Positions 27,337-35,264 of a stretch of DNA of 35,264 nucleotides are shown here, piece after piece. Position 1 is the stretch's first letter, and each line of letters starts with the position of its first letter. The stretch lies in the NCBI GenBank assembly GCA_016188075.1, contig JACPIO010000002.1, forward strand, positions 1 to 35,264, in the 5' to 3' direction. The DNA comes from Candidatus Wolfebacteria bacterium (GTDB taxonomy: Bacteria > Patescibacteriota > Minisyncoccia > UBA6257 > UBA9933). Below the pieces are notes generated by a model that had not been told where the DNA came from, made no database searches, and saw only the letters and a list, made by a program, of their open reading frames with translations. The position numbers were made by a program, and so were the translations under genes.

Positions 27337-27402
27337 GGCGTATTTTACAATAAATCCCTACAAAGTGTTATACTTCGGGGTTTTTCTTTGGCAGTGAATC
27401 CC

Positions 27403-27828
27403 TTACTGACTTATTGCGGTAAGTACCACCCCGCCAGCAATAATTAAAGCAATCCCCAAAATTTTTGCCAATGTCATCGGCTCACCAAGTATAAATCCGA
27501 TTAACACCGCAACAGCCATACTTCCACCGATAATTATCGGCCCCCCAATAGTTAAAGAAAGTCCGCGAGAATACGCTTGTAGCGCAAGGAAATCAATAAA
27601 GAACGCAGTAATCCCAGCGAGGACAAGAAACAGTATGCCTTTCGGATCAGTAAAAAGTTGCACTCCGCGCGCTTTAAATAAAAATACAACAGCACCAAAA
27701 ATAACTGCAGTTAGGGAAACGATAATTGCTCCGAAAGTTTGATTGACGTAAGGCGAAGCGAGTTTGTGAAACACGGTCCATAAACCAAATGAACCAGCAG
27801 CGAGTATGGCAATTAAGATGGGATTCAT
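27403..27828 (-). CDS. EamA/EmrE-like DMT-family transporter (half-size)
   Basis: About 5 hydrophobic helices; SFGLWTVFHKLASPYVNQTFGAI...LGEPMTLAKILGIALIIAGGVVL. Confidence 0.8.
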   Translation of the reverse strand: MNPILIAILAAGSFGLWTVFHKLASPYVNQTFGAIIVSLTAVIFGAVVFLFKARGVQLFTDPKGILFLVLAGITAFFIDFLALQAYSRGLSLTIGGPIIIGGSMAVAVLIGFILGEPMTLAKILGIALIIAGGVVLTAISQ

Positions 27829-27832
27829 GAAA

Positions 27833-28363
27833 TTATTTTAGCATTTTCTGTGCTTTTTTGATAGTTTCCAAGATAAATTTCGCTTTACTTTTGGTGTATG
27901 TTCCGCGATCGTTAGCGTGTTTTCCCGCAAGTTTATTTTTTAATTCCGCGTATTGTTTGGCACGAACTGGATGCTTACGGAGATAATCGCGGAAGCGTAG
28001 ATCATTTTTCCAAAGTGCGCCGTTGTATTTCATCACGTGGAGATAATGCGTTCGCTTGGACTCGGGGCCTTTCACGAAAAGGGTTTGTATATTGGGCCTG
28101 CCAAATTCTCGGCGAAGTTCATAACCTAATTTTTCAAGTGGTTTAATTAGTTTTTTGGCATCCTTCATAACGCGCACGCCCATGGAAATATCAATAATAG
28201 GTTTCGCCGGAATTCCGGGGATTGAAGTACTACCGATGTGCTGAATATCAATAACTAAATCGCCAAGTTTCTTTTCGATTTTCTTCTCCTCGTTCTCAAA
28301 AAGAAGCTTCCACTTTTTGTTATGAGGCAAAAGTTTTACTATTCCTCGTTTTAAGCCAATCAT
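27833..28363 (-). CDS. GrpB-family protein
   Basis: IQHIGSTSIPGIPAKPIIDISMGV, LGYELRREFG, HYLHVMKYNGALWKNDLRFRDYLRKHP. Confidence 0.88.
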   Translation of the reverse strand: MIGLKRGIVKLLPHNKKWKLLFENEEKKIEKKLGDLVIDIQHIGSTSIPGIPAKPIIDISMGVRVMKDAKKLIKPLEKLGYELRREFGRPNIQTLFVKGPESKRTHYLHVMKYNGALWKNDLRFRDYLRKHPVRAKQYAELKNKLAGKHANDRGTYTKSKAKFILETIKKAQKMLK

Positions 28364-28470
28364 AGTAAATCTTCTATAGTACTCTCTCCCGCATGAAGGC
28401 CAAAGGGATGCCAGAATCCAATCCCGAATTTTAAATCTGTTGTGTTCATATTCCGAATGTAATTTTTTCT

Positions 28471-28494
28471 AATACGCCACCCGGGTGGCGTATT
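28471..28494. repeat. Perfect palindrome AATACGCCACCCGGGTGGCGTATT
   Basis: 24-nt self-complementary sequence, intergenic. Confidence 0.95.
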
Positions 28495-28586
28495 CATAGC
28501 CCTGTCGATGGCAGGGCGAGCCAAACTTCGCTTTTACCAACTGGCGGTGTCTGTTTGAAAATATCCGAACGGAACTGGCTGGGCTC

Positions 28587-28622
28587 GGCGGGCGGAATCC
28601 CCCCACCCCCCTTCCGCCCGCC
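28587..28622. repeat. GC-rich hairpin GGCGGGCGGAA..TTCCGCCCGCC
   Basis: Perfect 11-bp stem, 14-nt C-rich loop. Confidence 0.9.
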
Positions 28623-28729
28623 TCGCCTTGCCTGCCCGACCGAAACTCTTGAGTGAAGGCGGGAACCGGAGCAGAAAGGACGATTTCAAATTTTTCTTTG
28701 GCGGCAAATTCTTTCTTTACTTTCTGAAT

Positions 28730-29425
28730 TTAAAAATCGACAAAATGCGGATATGACCGTGAAATTGGTTTTAGCGGTGTTCGTAGAACGGCCCATTGAT
28801 GATGTTCGTCCAATGACAATTTTTCTTCAAGTTTCCATCCCAGATTGTTTAGACAGAATGATACTGCTTTCGCAACAGCTGGAGCTTGGTAATCATCGGC
28901 AAATATGACGCCTTCGGGACGTACGAGACGCCCAAGATAAATCAAATCAAGGAATACTCGATCAAAGAGATGACTCCCATCTACAAACGCAAAATCAAAT
29001 TGTCGTCCTTCGCTCACAAACCGAGGTAACGCGATTTGCGATTCTTCTGCGCAGTGTTCAACTAAATGCGCAACCCCCGCTTCCTCCAATAATTGAAGAC
29101 CACAATTCTTAAAACTTGCGGCCTGAAAGGGATCGATGACAATATGGCGCGCATTATCTTTGCCACTCATCAGAAGACCCTCGCAGATATGGAGAGCCCC
29201 GATGCCCCATGCAAGACCAATTTCAATCGTGTGCACTGCTTTTTCTTTGATAACCCAATCCCGTAGCGCCTTGCCTTGAGCCGCGTTAATGGCAACAGGA
29301 AAAATATCAATAACCGATTTGTCAGAACGAGCGATTACTTTGCCATCACTAACAACGCGGTCAATTACTGAACGCGTGCGTTGCAATGTTTCATCTATAT
29401 TTGATGCGCTCTTTGGGCTAGTCAT
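28730..29425 (-). CDS. Class I SAM-dependent methyltransferase (O-methyltransferase-like)
   Basis: HTIEIGLAWGIGALHICEGL, HIVIDPFQ, FDFAFVDGSHLFDRVFLDLIYLGRLVRPEGVIFADDY. Confidence 0.82.
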   Translation of the reverse strand: MTSPKSASNIDETLQRTRSVIDRVVSDGKVIARSDKSVIDIFPVAINAAQGKALRDWVIKEKAVHTIEIGLAWGIGALHICEGLLMSGKDNARHIVIDPFQAASFKNCGLQLLEEAGVAHLVEHCAEESQIALPRFVSEGRQFDFAFVDGSHLFDRVFLDLIYLGRLVRPEGVIFADDYQAPAVAKAVSFCLNNLGWKLEEKLSLDEHHQWAVLRTPLKPISRSYPHFVDF

Positions 29426-29475
29426 TTCAATAAATCCTCAATAGAAACATCGAGGGCTTTCGCGATTTTTGCCAT
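29422..29475 (-). pseudogene. C-terminal remnant of an XRE-like HTH gene
   Basis: MAKIAKALDVSIEDLLK* matches the end of an XRE HTH domain and abuts the tRNA-Ser 3' end; ATGA overlap with the methyltransferase. Confidence 0.55.
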
Positions 29476-29494
29476 AGGCAAGTCATTTCCCAAC

Positions 29495-29584
29495 TGGCGG
29501 AGGAGGTGAGATTTGAACTCACGAGGGACTTTTGATCCCCACGGTTTAGCAAACCGTTCCGTTAGACCGCTCCGGCACTCCTCC
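29495..29584 (-). tRNA. tRNA-Ser(GCU), with encoded GCCA 3' end
   Basis: GGAGGAG...ACGGT-TTGCTAA-ACCGT...long variable arm...GTGAG-TTCAAAT-CTCAC-CTCCTCC-G-CCA. Confidence 0.93.
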
Positions 29585-29651
29585 CCGTGTTTAATCACAA
29601 TACATAAAATTCCTTGTAATTTCAAGCTTATTTTGGTAGGCTTGGTAGGTT

Positions 29652-31202
29652 ATGGATTTAACTAACAACCAACAACTGAAAACTGACAGCTTTTTGCCGC
29701 GCCCGCCCATTGTGGTGGTTTTGGGACACGTGGATCATGGAAAATCAACCTTGATTGATTTTATTCGAAAAACCAATGTGGCGGGCAAGGAAGCCGGCGG
29801 TATTACCCAATCTGTAGGTGCCTATGAAATTTGGCACCTACCGCAGAATGACGCAGAAGCTAATGCAGAAGGTCGCGGAAAAATTCCGCGTCATTCCGCG
29901 TCCGGTCCGCGCAGTTCCGCGTCTCCCGAAGGGAGAAAAATAACTTTTATTGATACCCCGGGCCATGAGGCGTTTTCCAAAATGCGAGCCCGAGGCGCTA
30001 AGGTGGCGGATTTGGCAATTTTGGTTGTGGCTGCTGATGACGGCGTAAAGCCTCAAACCAAGGAGGTGATAGGGGTTTTGAAAGAGAGCAATACGCCATA
30101 TGTCGTAGCCATCAATAAGATTGATAAAAATAATGCTGATGTCGAAAAGGTAAAACAAGAGCTGATGCAGGCAGGCGTTCTCTTAGAGGGATTTGGCGGG
30201 AATATAAGTTGGCAGGGAATTTCAGCGAAAAACGGTGAAGGCGTAAATGAGCTTTTGGATTTGATTCTTTTGACTGCGGAAATGGAGGGTTTGACCTATG
30301 ATTCCGAGGCGCCGGCTTCCGGAATAATTATCGAATCCACAATGGACAGTCGTCGAGGGCTCGCCGTGATGGCGATTGTGAAAAACGGCGTTTTGCGCGC
30401 CGGCGATTTTATAAAAACAGATAGCGCCTCGGGAAAAATTAAAATTCTCGAAAATTTTTTGGGAGAACGGGTGGAAGAATTAAGCCCCTCAAGTCCGGCT
30501 TTGATGCTGGGATTTGAAAGTTTGCCGCAAACAGGAGAAGAATTTACCGCGGCTAGTACTTTTTCGCAAGCATCCAAAAAAGAAATTGGTGAAGTTAGCG
30601 ATCAAATTCGCATCGATTCGCGAGTTGAGAAAAATTCGCGAGGGGTAAATTTGATATTGAAAGCCGATGTAACCGGATCGCTTGAGGTTTTGTCCCAAAT
30701 CATAAAAACAATGCCGGACTTCCAAATTGTAAGCGAGGGGATTGGAGATATAACCGATGGCGATGTAAAAAGCGCTCAAGGAACAAGCGCTGTGATCGTC
30801 GGTTTTAAGACCAAGGTGGCCAAGGCCGGAGAAAATTTAGCCAAAGCCCAAGGAATAGAGATTATCACCTCTGGTGTCATTTACGAGTTGCTTAAATTAC
30901 TTGAGGAAAAACTGCAGTCCGTTAAAGAACCAGCGCCCCAGGGAGAGCTTTTGGTTTTAAAAACCTTCAGCGCCAGAGGCAGGAAACAGGTTCTGGGCGG
31001 ACGGGTGGAGTCGGGTTTTATTAAGAAAAATACGCAGGTTAAGATTTTTCGAGAAGAGAGTGTTTTGGGACAAGGTAAAATTATCAATCTGCAGAAAGAT
31101 AAAAATGACACAAGTCAAGTTGCCGAGGCTAGCGAGGCTGGTATTCTTATTGAGTCAGAGGTGGTGGTAGCCGCCGGAGATCGATTGATTTATGAATCGT
31201 AA
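29652..31202 (+). CDS. infB: Translation initiation factor IF-2 (short N-terminus) with an in-frame insertion in the G domain
   Basis: [83 protein letters not shown]. Confidence 0.96.
   Translation: MDLTNNQQLKTDSFLPRPPIVVVLGHVDHGKSTLIDFIRKTNVAGKEAGGITQSVGAYEIWHLPQNDAEANAEGRGKIPRHSASGPRSSASPEGRKITFIDTPGHEAFSKMRARGAKVADLAILVVAADDGVKPQTKEVIGVLKESNTPYVVAINKIDKNNADVEKVKQELMQAGVLLEGFGGNISWQGISAKNGEGVNELLDLILLTAEMEGLTYDSEAPASGIIIESTMDSRRGLAVMAIVKNGVLRAGDFIKTDSASGKIKILENFLGERVEELSPSSPALMLGFESLPQTGEEFTAASTFSQASKKEIGEVSDQIRIDSRVEKNSRGVNLILKADVTGSLEVLSQIIKTMPDFQIVSEGIGDITDGDVKSAQGTSAVIVGFKTKVAKAGENLAKAQGIEIITSGVIYELLKLLEEKLQSVKEPAPQGELLVLKTFSARGRKQVLGGRVESGFIKKNTQVKIFREESVLGQGKIINLQKDKNDTSQVAEASEAGILIESEVVVAAGDRLIYES
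29814..29936. repeat. Cluster of inverted repeats embedded in infB
   Basis: GTAGGTGCC/GGCACCTAC (29814-29841); GAATGACGC/GCGTCATTC (29846-29896) enclosing CGCGGAA-AAA-TTCCGCG; TCTCCC-GAA-GGGAGA (29922-29936); TTCCGCGT three times. Confidence 0.85.
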
Positions 31203-31212
31203 AGCATAAATC

Positions 31213-31497
31213 ATGAAGCATCGAGTAGAAAGAATAAATAGTTTAATTCAGGAAGAATTGGCTAAAATTTTTCTGCGGGAGATGGAATTCCCGGCTGCCT
31301 TGGTTACGATTTCGCGGGTAGAAACTTCTGATGATATGGCGAGAGCCGCGGTTGGATTAAGCGTTATTCCGTCGGGAAAATCAGAGGAGGTTTTGAAATT
31401 AGTGAATGGCAATCGTGAACTACCGATGATCTTGGCGAAGAATATGGCGATTAAGCCAATGCCGAAAATTGTTTTTGAAATTGACCCCCACACCTAA
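31213..31497 (+). CDS. rbfA: Ribosome-binding factor A, C-terminus interrupted by a hairpin insertion
   Basis: MKHRVERINSLIQEELAKIFLREMEFPAALVTISRVETSDDMARAAVGLSV; remainder EQAARIEKILMEDKIERG* lies downstream of the hairpin. Confidence 0.85.
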   Translation: MKHRVERINSLIQEELAKIFLREMEFPAALVTISRVETSDDMARAAVGLSVIPSGKSEEVLKLVNGNRELPMILAKNMAIKPMPKIVFEIDPHT

Positions 31498-31529
31498 TCA
31501 GTCTTGAGATTTTTGATTAGGTGTGGGGG
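31485..31529. mobile_element. Putative 45-nt palindromic insertion (16-bp inverted repeats, 13-nt loop, TTGA duplication)
   Basis: CCCCCACACCTAATCA-gtcttgagatttt-TGATTAGGTGTGGGGG flanked by TTGA on both sides (31481-31484, 31530-31533). Confidence 0.7.
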
Positions 31530-31609
31530 TTGATCGGGGGCCGGAGCAGGCGGCCCGGATTGAAAAAATATTGATGGAGGATAAAATAGAAAGGGGATAA
31601 GTAAAAGAT

Positions 31610-31855
<246 letters not shown>

Positions 31856-31860
31856 CAGTT

Positions 31861-31946
31861 GCCGGGGTGGCGGAATTGGCAGACGCGCTGGGCTTAAGCC
31901 CCAGTGAGAGTAAAATCTCGTGTGGGTTCGACCCCCTCCCCCGGCA
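31861..31946 (+). tRNA. tRNA-Leu(UAA)
   Basis: GCCGGGG..CTGGG-CTTAAGC-CCCAG, long variable arm, TTCGA loop, CCCCGGC-A. Confidence 0.9.
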
Positions 31947-31978
31947 CTTCGATAAACTTAGTGCAGGCACAAAAAATT

Positions 31979-32386
31979 ATGGAAAATCGGCCTAAGGTTG
32001 GCGTTGGTGTAATAGTCATGAAAGACGGTAAGGTGCCGCTTGGAAAAAGAAGGGGATCGCATGGCGAAGGCTCGTGGTGTCTCCCCGGCGGCCATTTGGA
32101 ATTTGGAGAGTCGTGGGAAGACTGCGCTAAGCGAGAAGTAACAGAAGAGAGCGGAGTGACAATAAAGAATATTCGCTTCGGCGCCGCCACCAATGATATT
32201 TTTGAGGAAGAGGGCAAGCACTATATCACGATTTACATGTTGGCTGATTGGGATTCTGGCGAACTTAAAATCACTGAGCCGGAAAAGTGGGATAAATGGG
32301 ATTGGTTCGAGTGGGGAAAATTTCCCGAACCGCTTTTTATACCCCTCTGCAACTTATTAAAACAAGGATTTGATCCTTTTAAATAA
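31979..32386 (+). CDS. Nudix hydrolase
   Basis: GGHLEFGESWEDCAKREVTEESGV Nudix box; start moved to ATG at 31979 because the longer ORF overlaps tRNA-Leu. Confidence 0.92.
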   Translation: MENRPKVGVGVIVMKDGKVPLGKRRGSHGEGSWCLPGGHLEFGESWEDCAKREVTEESGVTIKNIRFGAATNDIFEEEGKHYITIYMLADWDSGELKITEPEKWDKWDWFEWGKFPEPLFIPLCNLLKQGFDPFK

Positions 32387-32505
32387 AGGATTCTTCTTCT
32401 GTGCATAACTCATTTTGTTCTAAAGAAGGGAGTTGCTATAATGATAAGGTGAAAACTAAATCTTATTTATAAAGGTCGAATTTTTCGTTAAGTGATTATT
32501 TTTTT

Positions 32506-32895
32506 ATGAATCCTAAACAATTTCTTCAGATTGGCGGAGTAGTGCTGGTATTGGTGGGTCTCTTGGGATTTTTCAACGTGCTCGGCCCTGACGCTGCAAA
32601 TAGTATTTTTGGAAGCTCTTGGTGGTTTGATAGCGCTGAAAACTGGGCGCATTTGGTTTTGGGGGTGGTGGCGCTTGTCGCTGCTTTTGTTTTTCCGGCG
32701 AATACTCAAAAGCCGTTAGTCATAGCCGTGGGAGCATTGGGTCTGCTTGCCGGTCTCTATAGCGCTTTTGGCGAAGTAAACCTTTTGGGAGCTAATCTTG
32801 AAAACCCGGCAGACACTGTTTTGCATCTTGTGGTTGGCGCTTGGGCGCTTTGGGCCGGAATGAAAAAGGCCGAGTCCTTGCCAATGGCAATGTAA
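32506..32895 (+). CDS. Small membrane protein (DUF4383-like, four TM helices)
   Basis: Four hydrophobic helices; ENWAHLVLGVVALVAA and ADTVLHLVVGAWALWAG repeats. Confidence 0.65.
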   Translation: MNPKQFLQIGGVVLVLVGLLGFFNVLGPDAANSIFGSSWWFDSAENWAHLVLGVVALVAAFVFPANTQKPLVIAVGALGLLAGLYSAFGEVNLLGANLENPADTVLHLVVGAWALWAGMKKAESLPMAM

Positions 32896-32924
32896 GAATA
32901 TCGATTTCGTTTCGTAGTAAATAA

Positions 32925-32956
32925 AAAAGCGCCCCGACCGCGGTCGGGGCGCTTTT
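32925..32956. terminator. Bidirectional terminator, perfect 32-nt palindrome
   Basis: AAAAGCGCCCCGACCGCGGTCGGGGCGCTTTT between convergent genes. Confidence 0.88.
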
Positions 32957-32957
32957 G

Positions 32958-33413
32958 TTACTCAAATTTCACTTTCAGTTTTTTCGTTTTTGTTTTATTG
33001 ACCTTGGGCAGGCTGATTTTTAAGATGCCATTTTTTAAGGAAGCCTGGGCCCGGTCCGGATCAATTTCCTGGGGCAAAATAATGGAGCGGGAAAATTTTC
33101 CCCAGTAGCATTCTCTCTGAAGGTAGTTGTCGGTTTTGATTTTTTCTTCTTCCTCGCGGCTGCCCTTCACGGTTACCGAATCGGCGCCGATGGATATTTC
33201 AAGATTTTCGGCATTCACTCCGGCCACGGCTGATTTTACGACAAAGGCCAAGGGAGTTTCGTAAACATCAACCGTGAGTTGCCCTTCGGTTTCTTCGGTA
33301 AGAAGCGTGCCGATTTCATCGTTCACAATCGTTTCCTCCAAATCGACAGCTTCCTCCTTGTCCTGATTTATTCCCGACAGTCGCTCGAAAAAATTTTTAG
33401 TTTCGTCATCCAT
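32958..33413 (-). CDS. Hsp20/alpha-crystallin small heat-shock protein
   Basis: VDVYETPLAFVVKSAVAGVNAENLEISIGADSVTVKGSR, GKFSRSIILPQEIDPDRAQASLKNGILKISLPK. Confidence 0.93.
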   Translation of the reverse strand: MDDETKNFFERLSGINQDKEEAVDLEETIVNDEIGTLLTEETEGQLTVDVYETPLAFVVKSAVAGVNAENLEISIGADSVTVKGSREEEEKIKTDNYLQRECYWGKFSRSIILPQEIDPDRAQASLKNGILKISLPKVNKTKTKKLKVKFE

Positions 33414-33482
33414 GTCAATCGGTAATCGGTAAATAGTAATTAGTAATCAGACTTTCCGCTTCCATTTGCTAATTACCAGTTA

Positions 33483-34172
33483 CTAATTACTTTTTAATCG
33501 TTCGAAATCCCAAAATACAAACAAGGCAATCAAAATCAGAAATATCGTCGGATAAATCACCACGTCTTCCAGTGAAATTATAAGATAATTGAAAAGTCCA
33601 TGCAAGAGAGAAGCGGTGATCAAACCAATGACCAATGACCAATGACCAATGACTTTTAGAGGGGACTCACTGGATTTAATCAGGCTCTTTGCCCAGAAAT
33701 AGCCGACAATGGCCGATGACAAGGCGTGAAGCAGAGTGGCGCCGACAAAACGGAGAGTAACCACGCCCAGCGCTTCCTTTAGGGCCGAGGCGTTGATTAA
33801 AACCGCTATATTTTCTACCATGGCAAAGCCCAAAGCGGTGGTAATCAAATAAATCATCGCGTCAACTGGTTCGTCGAAAAACGGACTTTTTCGCACGATG
33901 AAATAGGCAACTCCGAATTTCATTGCTTCTTCGATGGCGCCGAAAGTCAAAAATGATAAAAAGTCATACGGAGCAATACCCGCGCGGTTAAAGAAAATCC
34001 GCAAAAGATTTTGCGCCGTTAAGGCGAGAATGGTGATGAACGCGCCGCCAAAGAAAACTTTGGCAAGCATTTTTTTTGGCTCGGGATGAAGGTCTTCTTT
34101 CAAGAAAAATAAAAGCCAGGCGAAAGAAGGGAGGAGACCAAGGATGATGAAGGAAAACACCATAGGGTTCAT
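33483..34172 (-). CDS. PrsW-family intramembrane metalloprotease
   Basis: Multi-TM; LKEDLHPEPKKML, FGAIEEAMKFGVAYF (EExxK), DAMIYLITTALGFAMVEN, LLHALSSAIVGYF; ATGA overlap with valS. Confidence 0.88.
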   Translation of the reverse strand: MNPMVFSFIILGLLPSFAWLLFFLKEDLHPEPKKMLAKVFFGGAFITILALTAQNLLRIFFNRAGIAPYDFLSFLTFGAIEEAMKFGVAYFIVRKSPFFDEPVDAMIYLITTALGFAMVENIAVLINASALKEALGVVTLRFVGATLLHALSSAIVGYFWAKSLIKSSESPLKVIGHWSLVIGLITASLLHGLFNYLIISLEDVVIYPTIFLILIALFVFWDFERLKSN

Positions 34173-35264
34173 TGCCAATTTTCAATCATGAGAAGTTTTT
34201 TGTTAGGAATTGGCAATTGTTGATATATCTCTTCGGTGATAAACGGCATAAAGGGATGGAGGAGTTTAATCAAGGTCGCGTGGAATTCAAGCAGGAGCGA
34301 TTTCGCGTTATCGCGCTCTTTCGGGTTTTTAGATTTTAATGTCGGCTTCATTTCTTCAATGACTTTATCAGCGTAGTAATGCCAGAAAAAATGATAAAGT
34401 TTCTCTGCCGCGTGGTGGAATTTAAATGTCTCAATGTCTTTCGTAACCTCCTTTTTAATGTTGGTCAATTTTTTGAGCATTGCTTTTTCTTTAGGGTTAT
34501 AGCTGGGAGAGTTTTTGATCGGCCCGGGAATCGAAAGAAGCAAGAACCTGGTGGCTTGCCAGATTTTATTGGCAAAATTCCGATAGCCCCGGATTTTTTC
34601 TTCGGAGATAGCCACGTCGTTGCCGGGAGCGTTCCCAATAATCAGCGCCATTCTGGCTGCGTCGGTGCCATAAAGCTCGGTGACTGCCAGGGGATCAATG
34701 ACATTTCCTTTTGATTTCGACATTTTTTTTCGGTCTTTATCGAGTACGAGTCCGTGAAGATAGACGTATTTGAAAGGAATTTTTCCGGTTCGGTACACGC
34801 CGAATATAATCATCCGCGACACCCACTTAAATAAAATATCCCAGCCGGTTTCCATTACCGTTGTGGGATAATAAGTTTTGTAGTCTTTACCGTTGGGATA
34901 GTCCAATGTTAAATAAGGCCACTGGCCGGAGGAAAACCATGTGTCTAAGACATCCGGGTCTTGAATTAAATCTTTTTTACCACACCTAGGACATTTTTGG
35001 GGAGGATTTATTCCTATAAATATTGGCTTTGTTGAAAAATCAAGCCATTTTCGCCAATAAGTTAATGATTGATGTGGCTCAATTTCTTTTTTAGGTAATA
35101 ATCCCTTCTCTACTATTTCTTCCATGCAAAACCACGCTGGGATTCTTATTCCCCAGATAATTTGTCGGGAAATCGCCCAGTCTTTTAGGTTTTTCATCCA
35201 CTGATAGTAAATTTTTTCGAAACGAGACGGAATAAATTTGATTTTTTTCTGTTTTACGACTTCT
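34169..35264 (-). CDS. valS: Valyl-tRNA synthetase, N-terminal part outside the window
   Basis: NLKDWAISRQIIWGIRIPAW, CPRCGKKDLIQDPDVLDTWFSSGQWPY, KKMSKSKGNVIDP, PFMPFITEEIYQQLP; frame open to the window edge. Confidence 0.92.
   Translation of the reverse strand, partial: EVVKQKKIKFIPSRFEKIYYQWMKNLKDWAISRQIIWGIRIPAWFCMEEIVEKGLLPKKEIEPHQSLTYWRKWLDFSTKPIFIGINPPQKCPRCGKKDLIQDPDVLDTWFSSGQWPYLTLDYPNGKDYKTYYPTTVMETGWDILFKWVSRMIIFGVYRTGKIPFKYVYLHGLVLDKDRKKMSKSKGNVIDPLAVTELYGTDAARMALIIGNAPGNDVAISEEKIRGYRNFANKIWQATRFLLLSIPGPIKNSPSYNPKEKAMLKKLTNIKKEVTKDIETFKFHHAAEKLYHFFWHYYADKVIEEMKPTLKSKNPKERDNAKSLLLEFHATLIKLLHPFMPFITEEIYQQLPIPNKKLLMIENWQ

Noticed and set aside
29422-29625. 67-aa ORF covering tRNA-Ser
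   Set aside because: Its N-terminal part is a translation of tRNA-Ser; only the last residues (XRE-like) were kept as a remnant.

Overview
The window looks like a compact Candidate Phyla Radiation (Patescibacteria/Parcubacteria-type) chromosome segment using the standard bacterial code (TAA, TAG and TGA are all used as stops). In order it carries: a polysaccharide cluster (glycosyltransferase, asparagine synthase, Wzx-like flippase, polyprenyl sugar transferase); pth; lepB; hisS; HIT; rpsU; yqeY; ybeY; ftsA-ftsZ; class II ribonucleotide reductase; secD-secF; an isolated small-ORF transcription unit; a sigma-region-4/HARE-HTH-like regulator; a VirD4-like ATPase with a membrane partner; aspS; ndk; a candidate structured ncRNA; a frameshifted SIS-family isomerase; cyclophilin; an accessory block between tRNA-Pro and tRNA-Ser (MntA-HepT, GrpB, EamA, methyltransferase); infB; rbfA; a tRNA cluster; Nudix; Hsp20; PrsW; and valS (partial). 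The strongest unusual signals are: (i) palindromic elements lying in intergenic DNA and inside conserved genes (infB, secF, asnB, PrsW, and an rbfA interruption with a reconstructable pre-insertion site and 4-bp target duplication); (ii) a tRNA-Cys gene nested between the two halves of another tRNA gene; (iii) a self-contained promoter-leader hairpin-ORF-terminator unit; (iv) a rod-like ncRNA candidate; and (v) a truncated XRE-like gene joined exactly to the 3' end of tRNA-Ser. All family calls are by reading motifs, with no database search.
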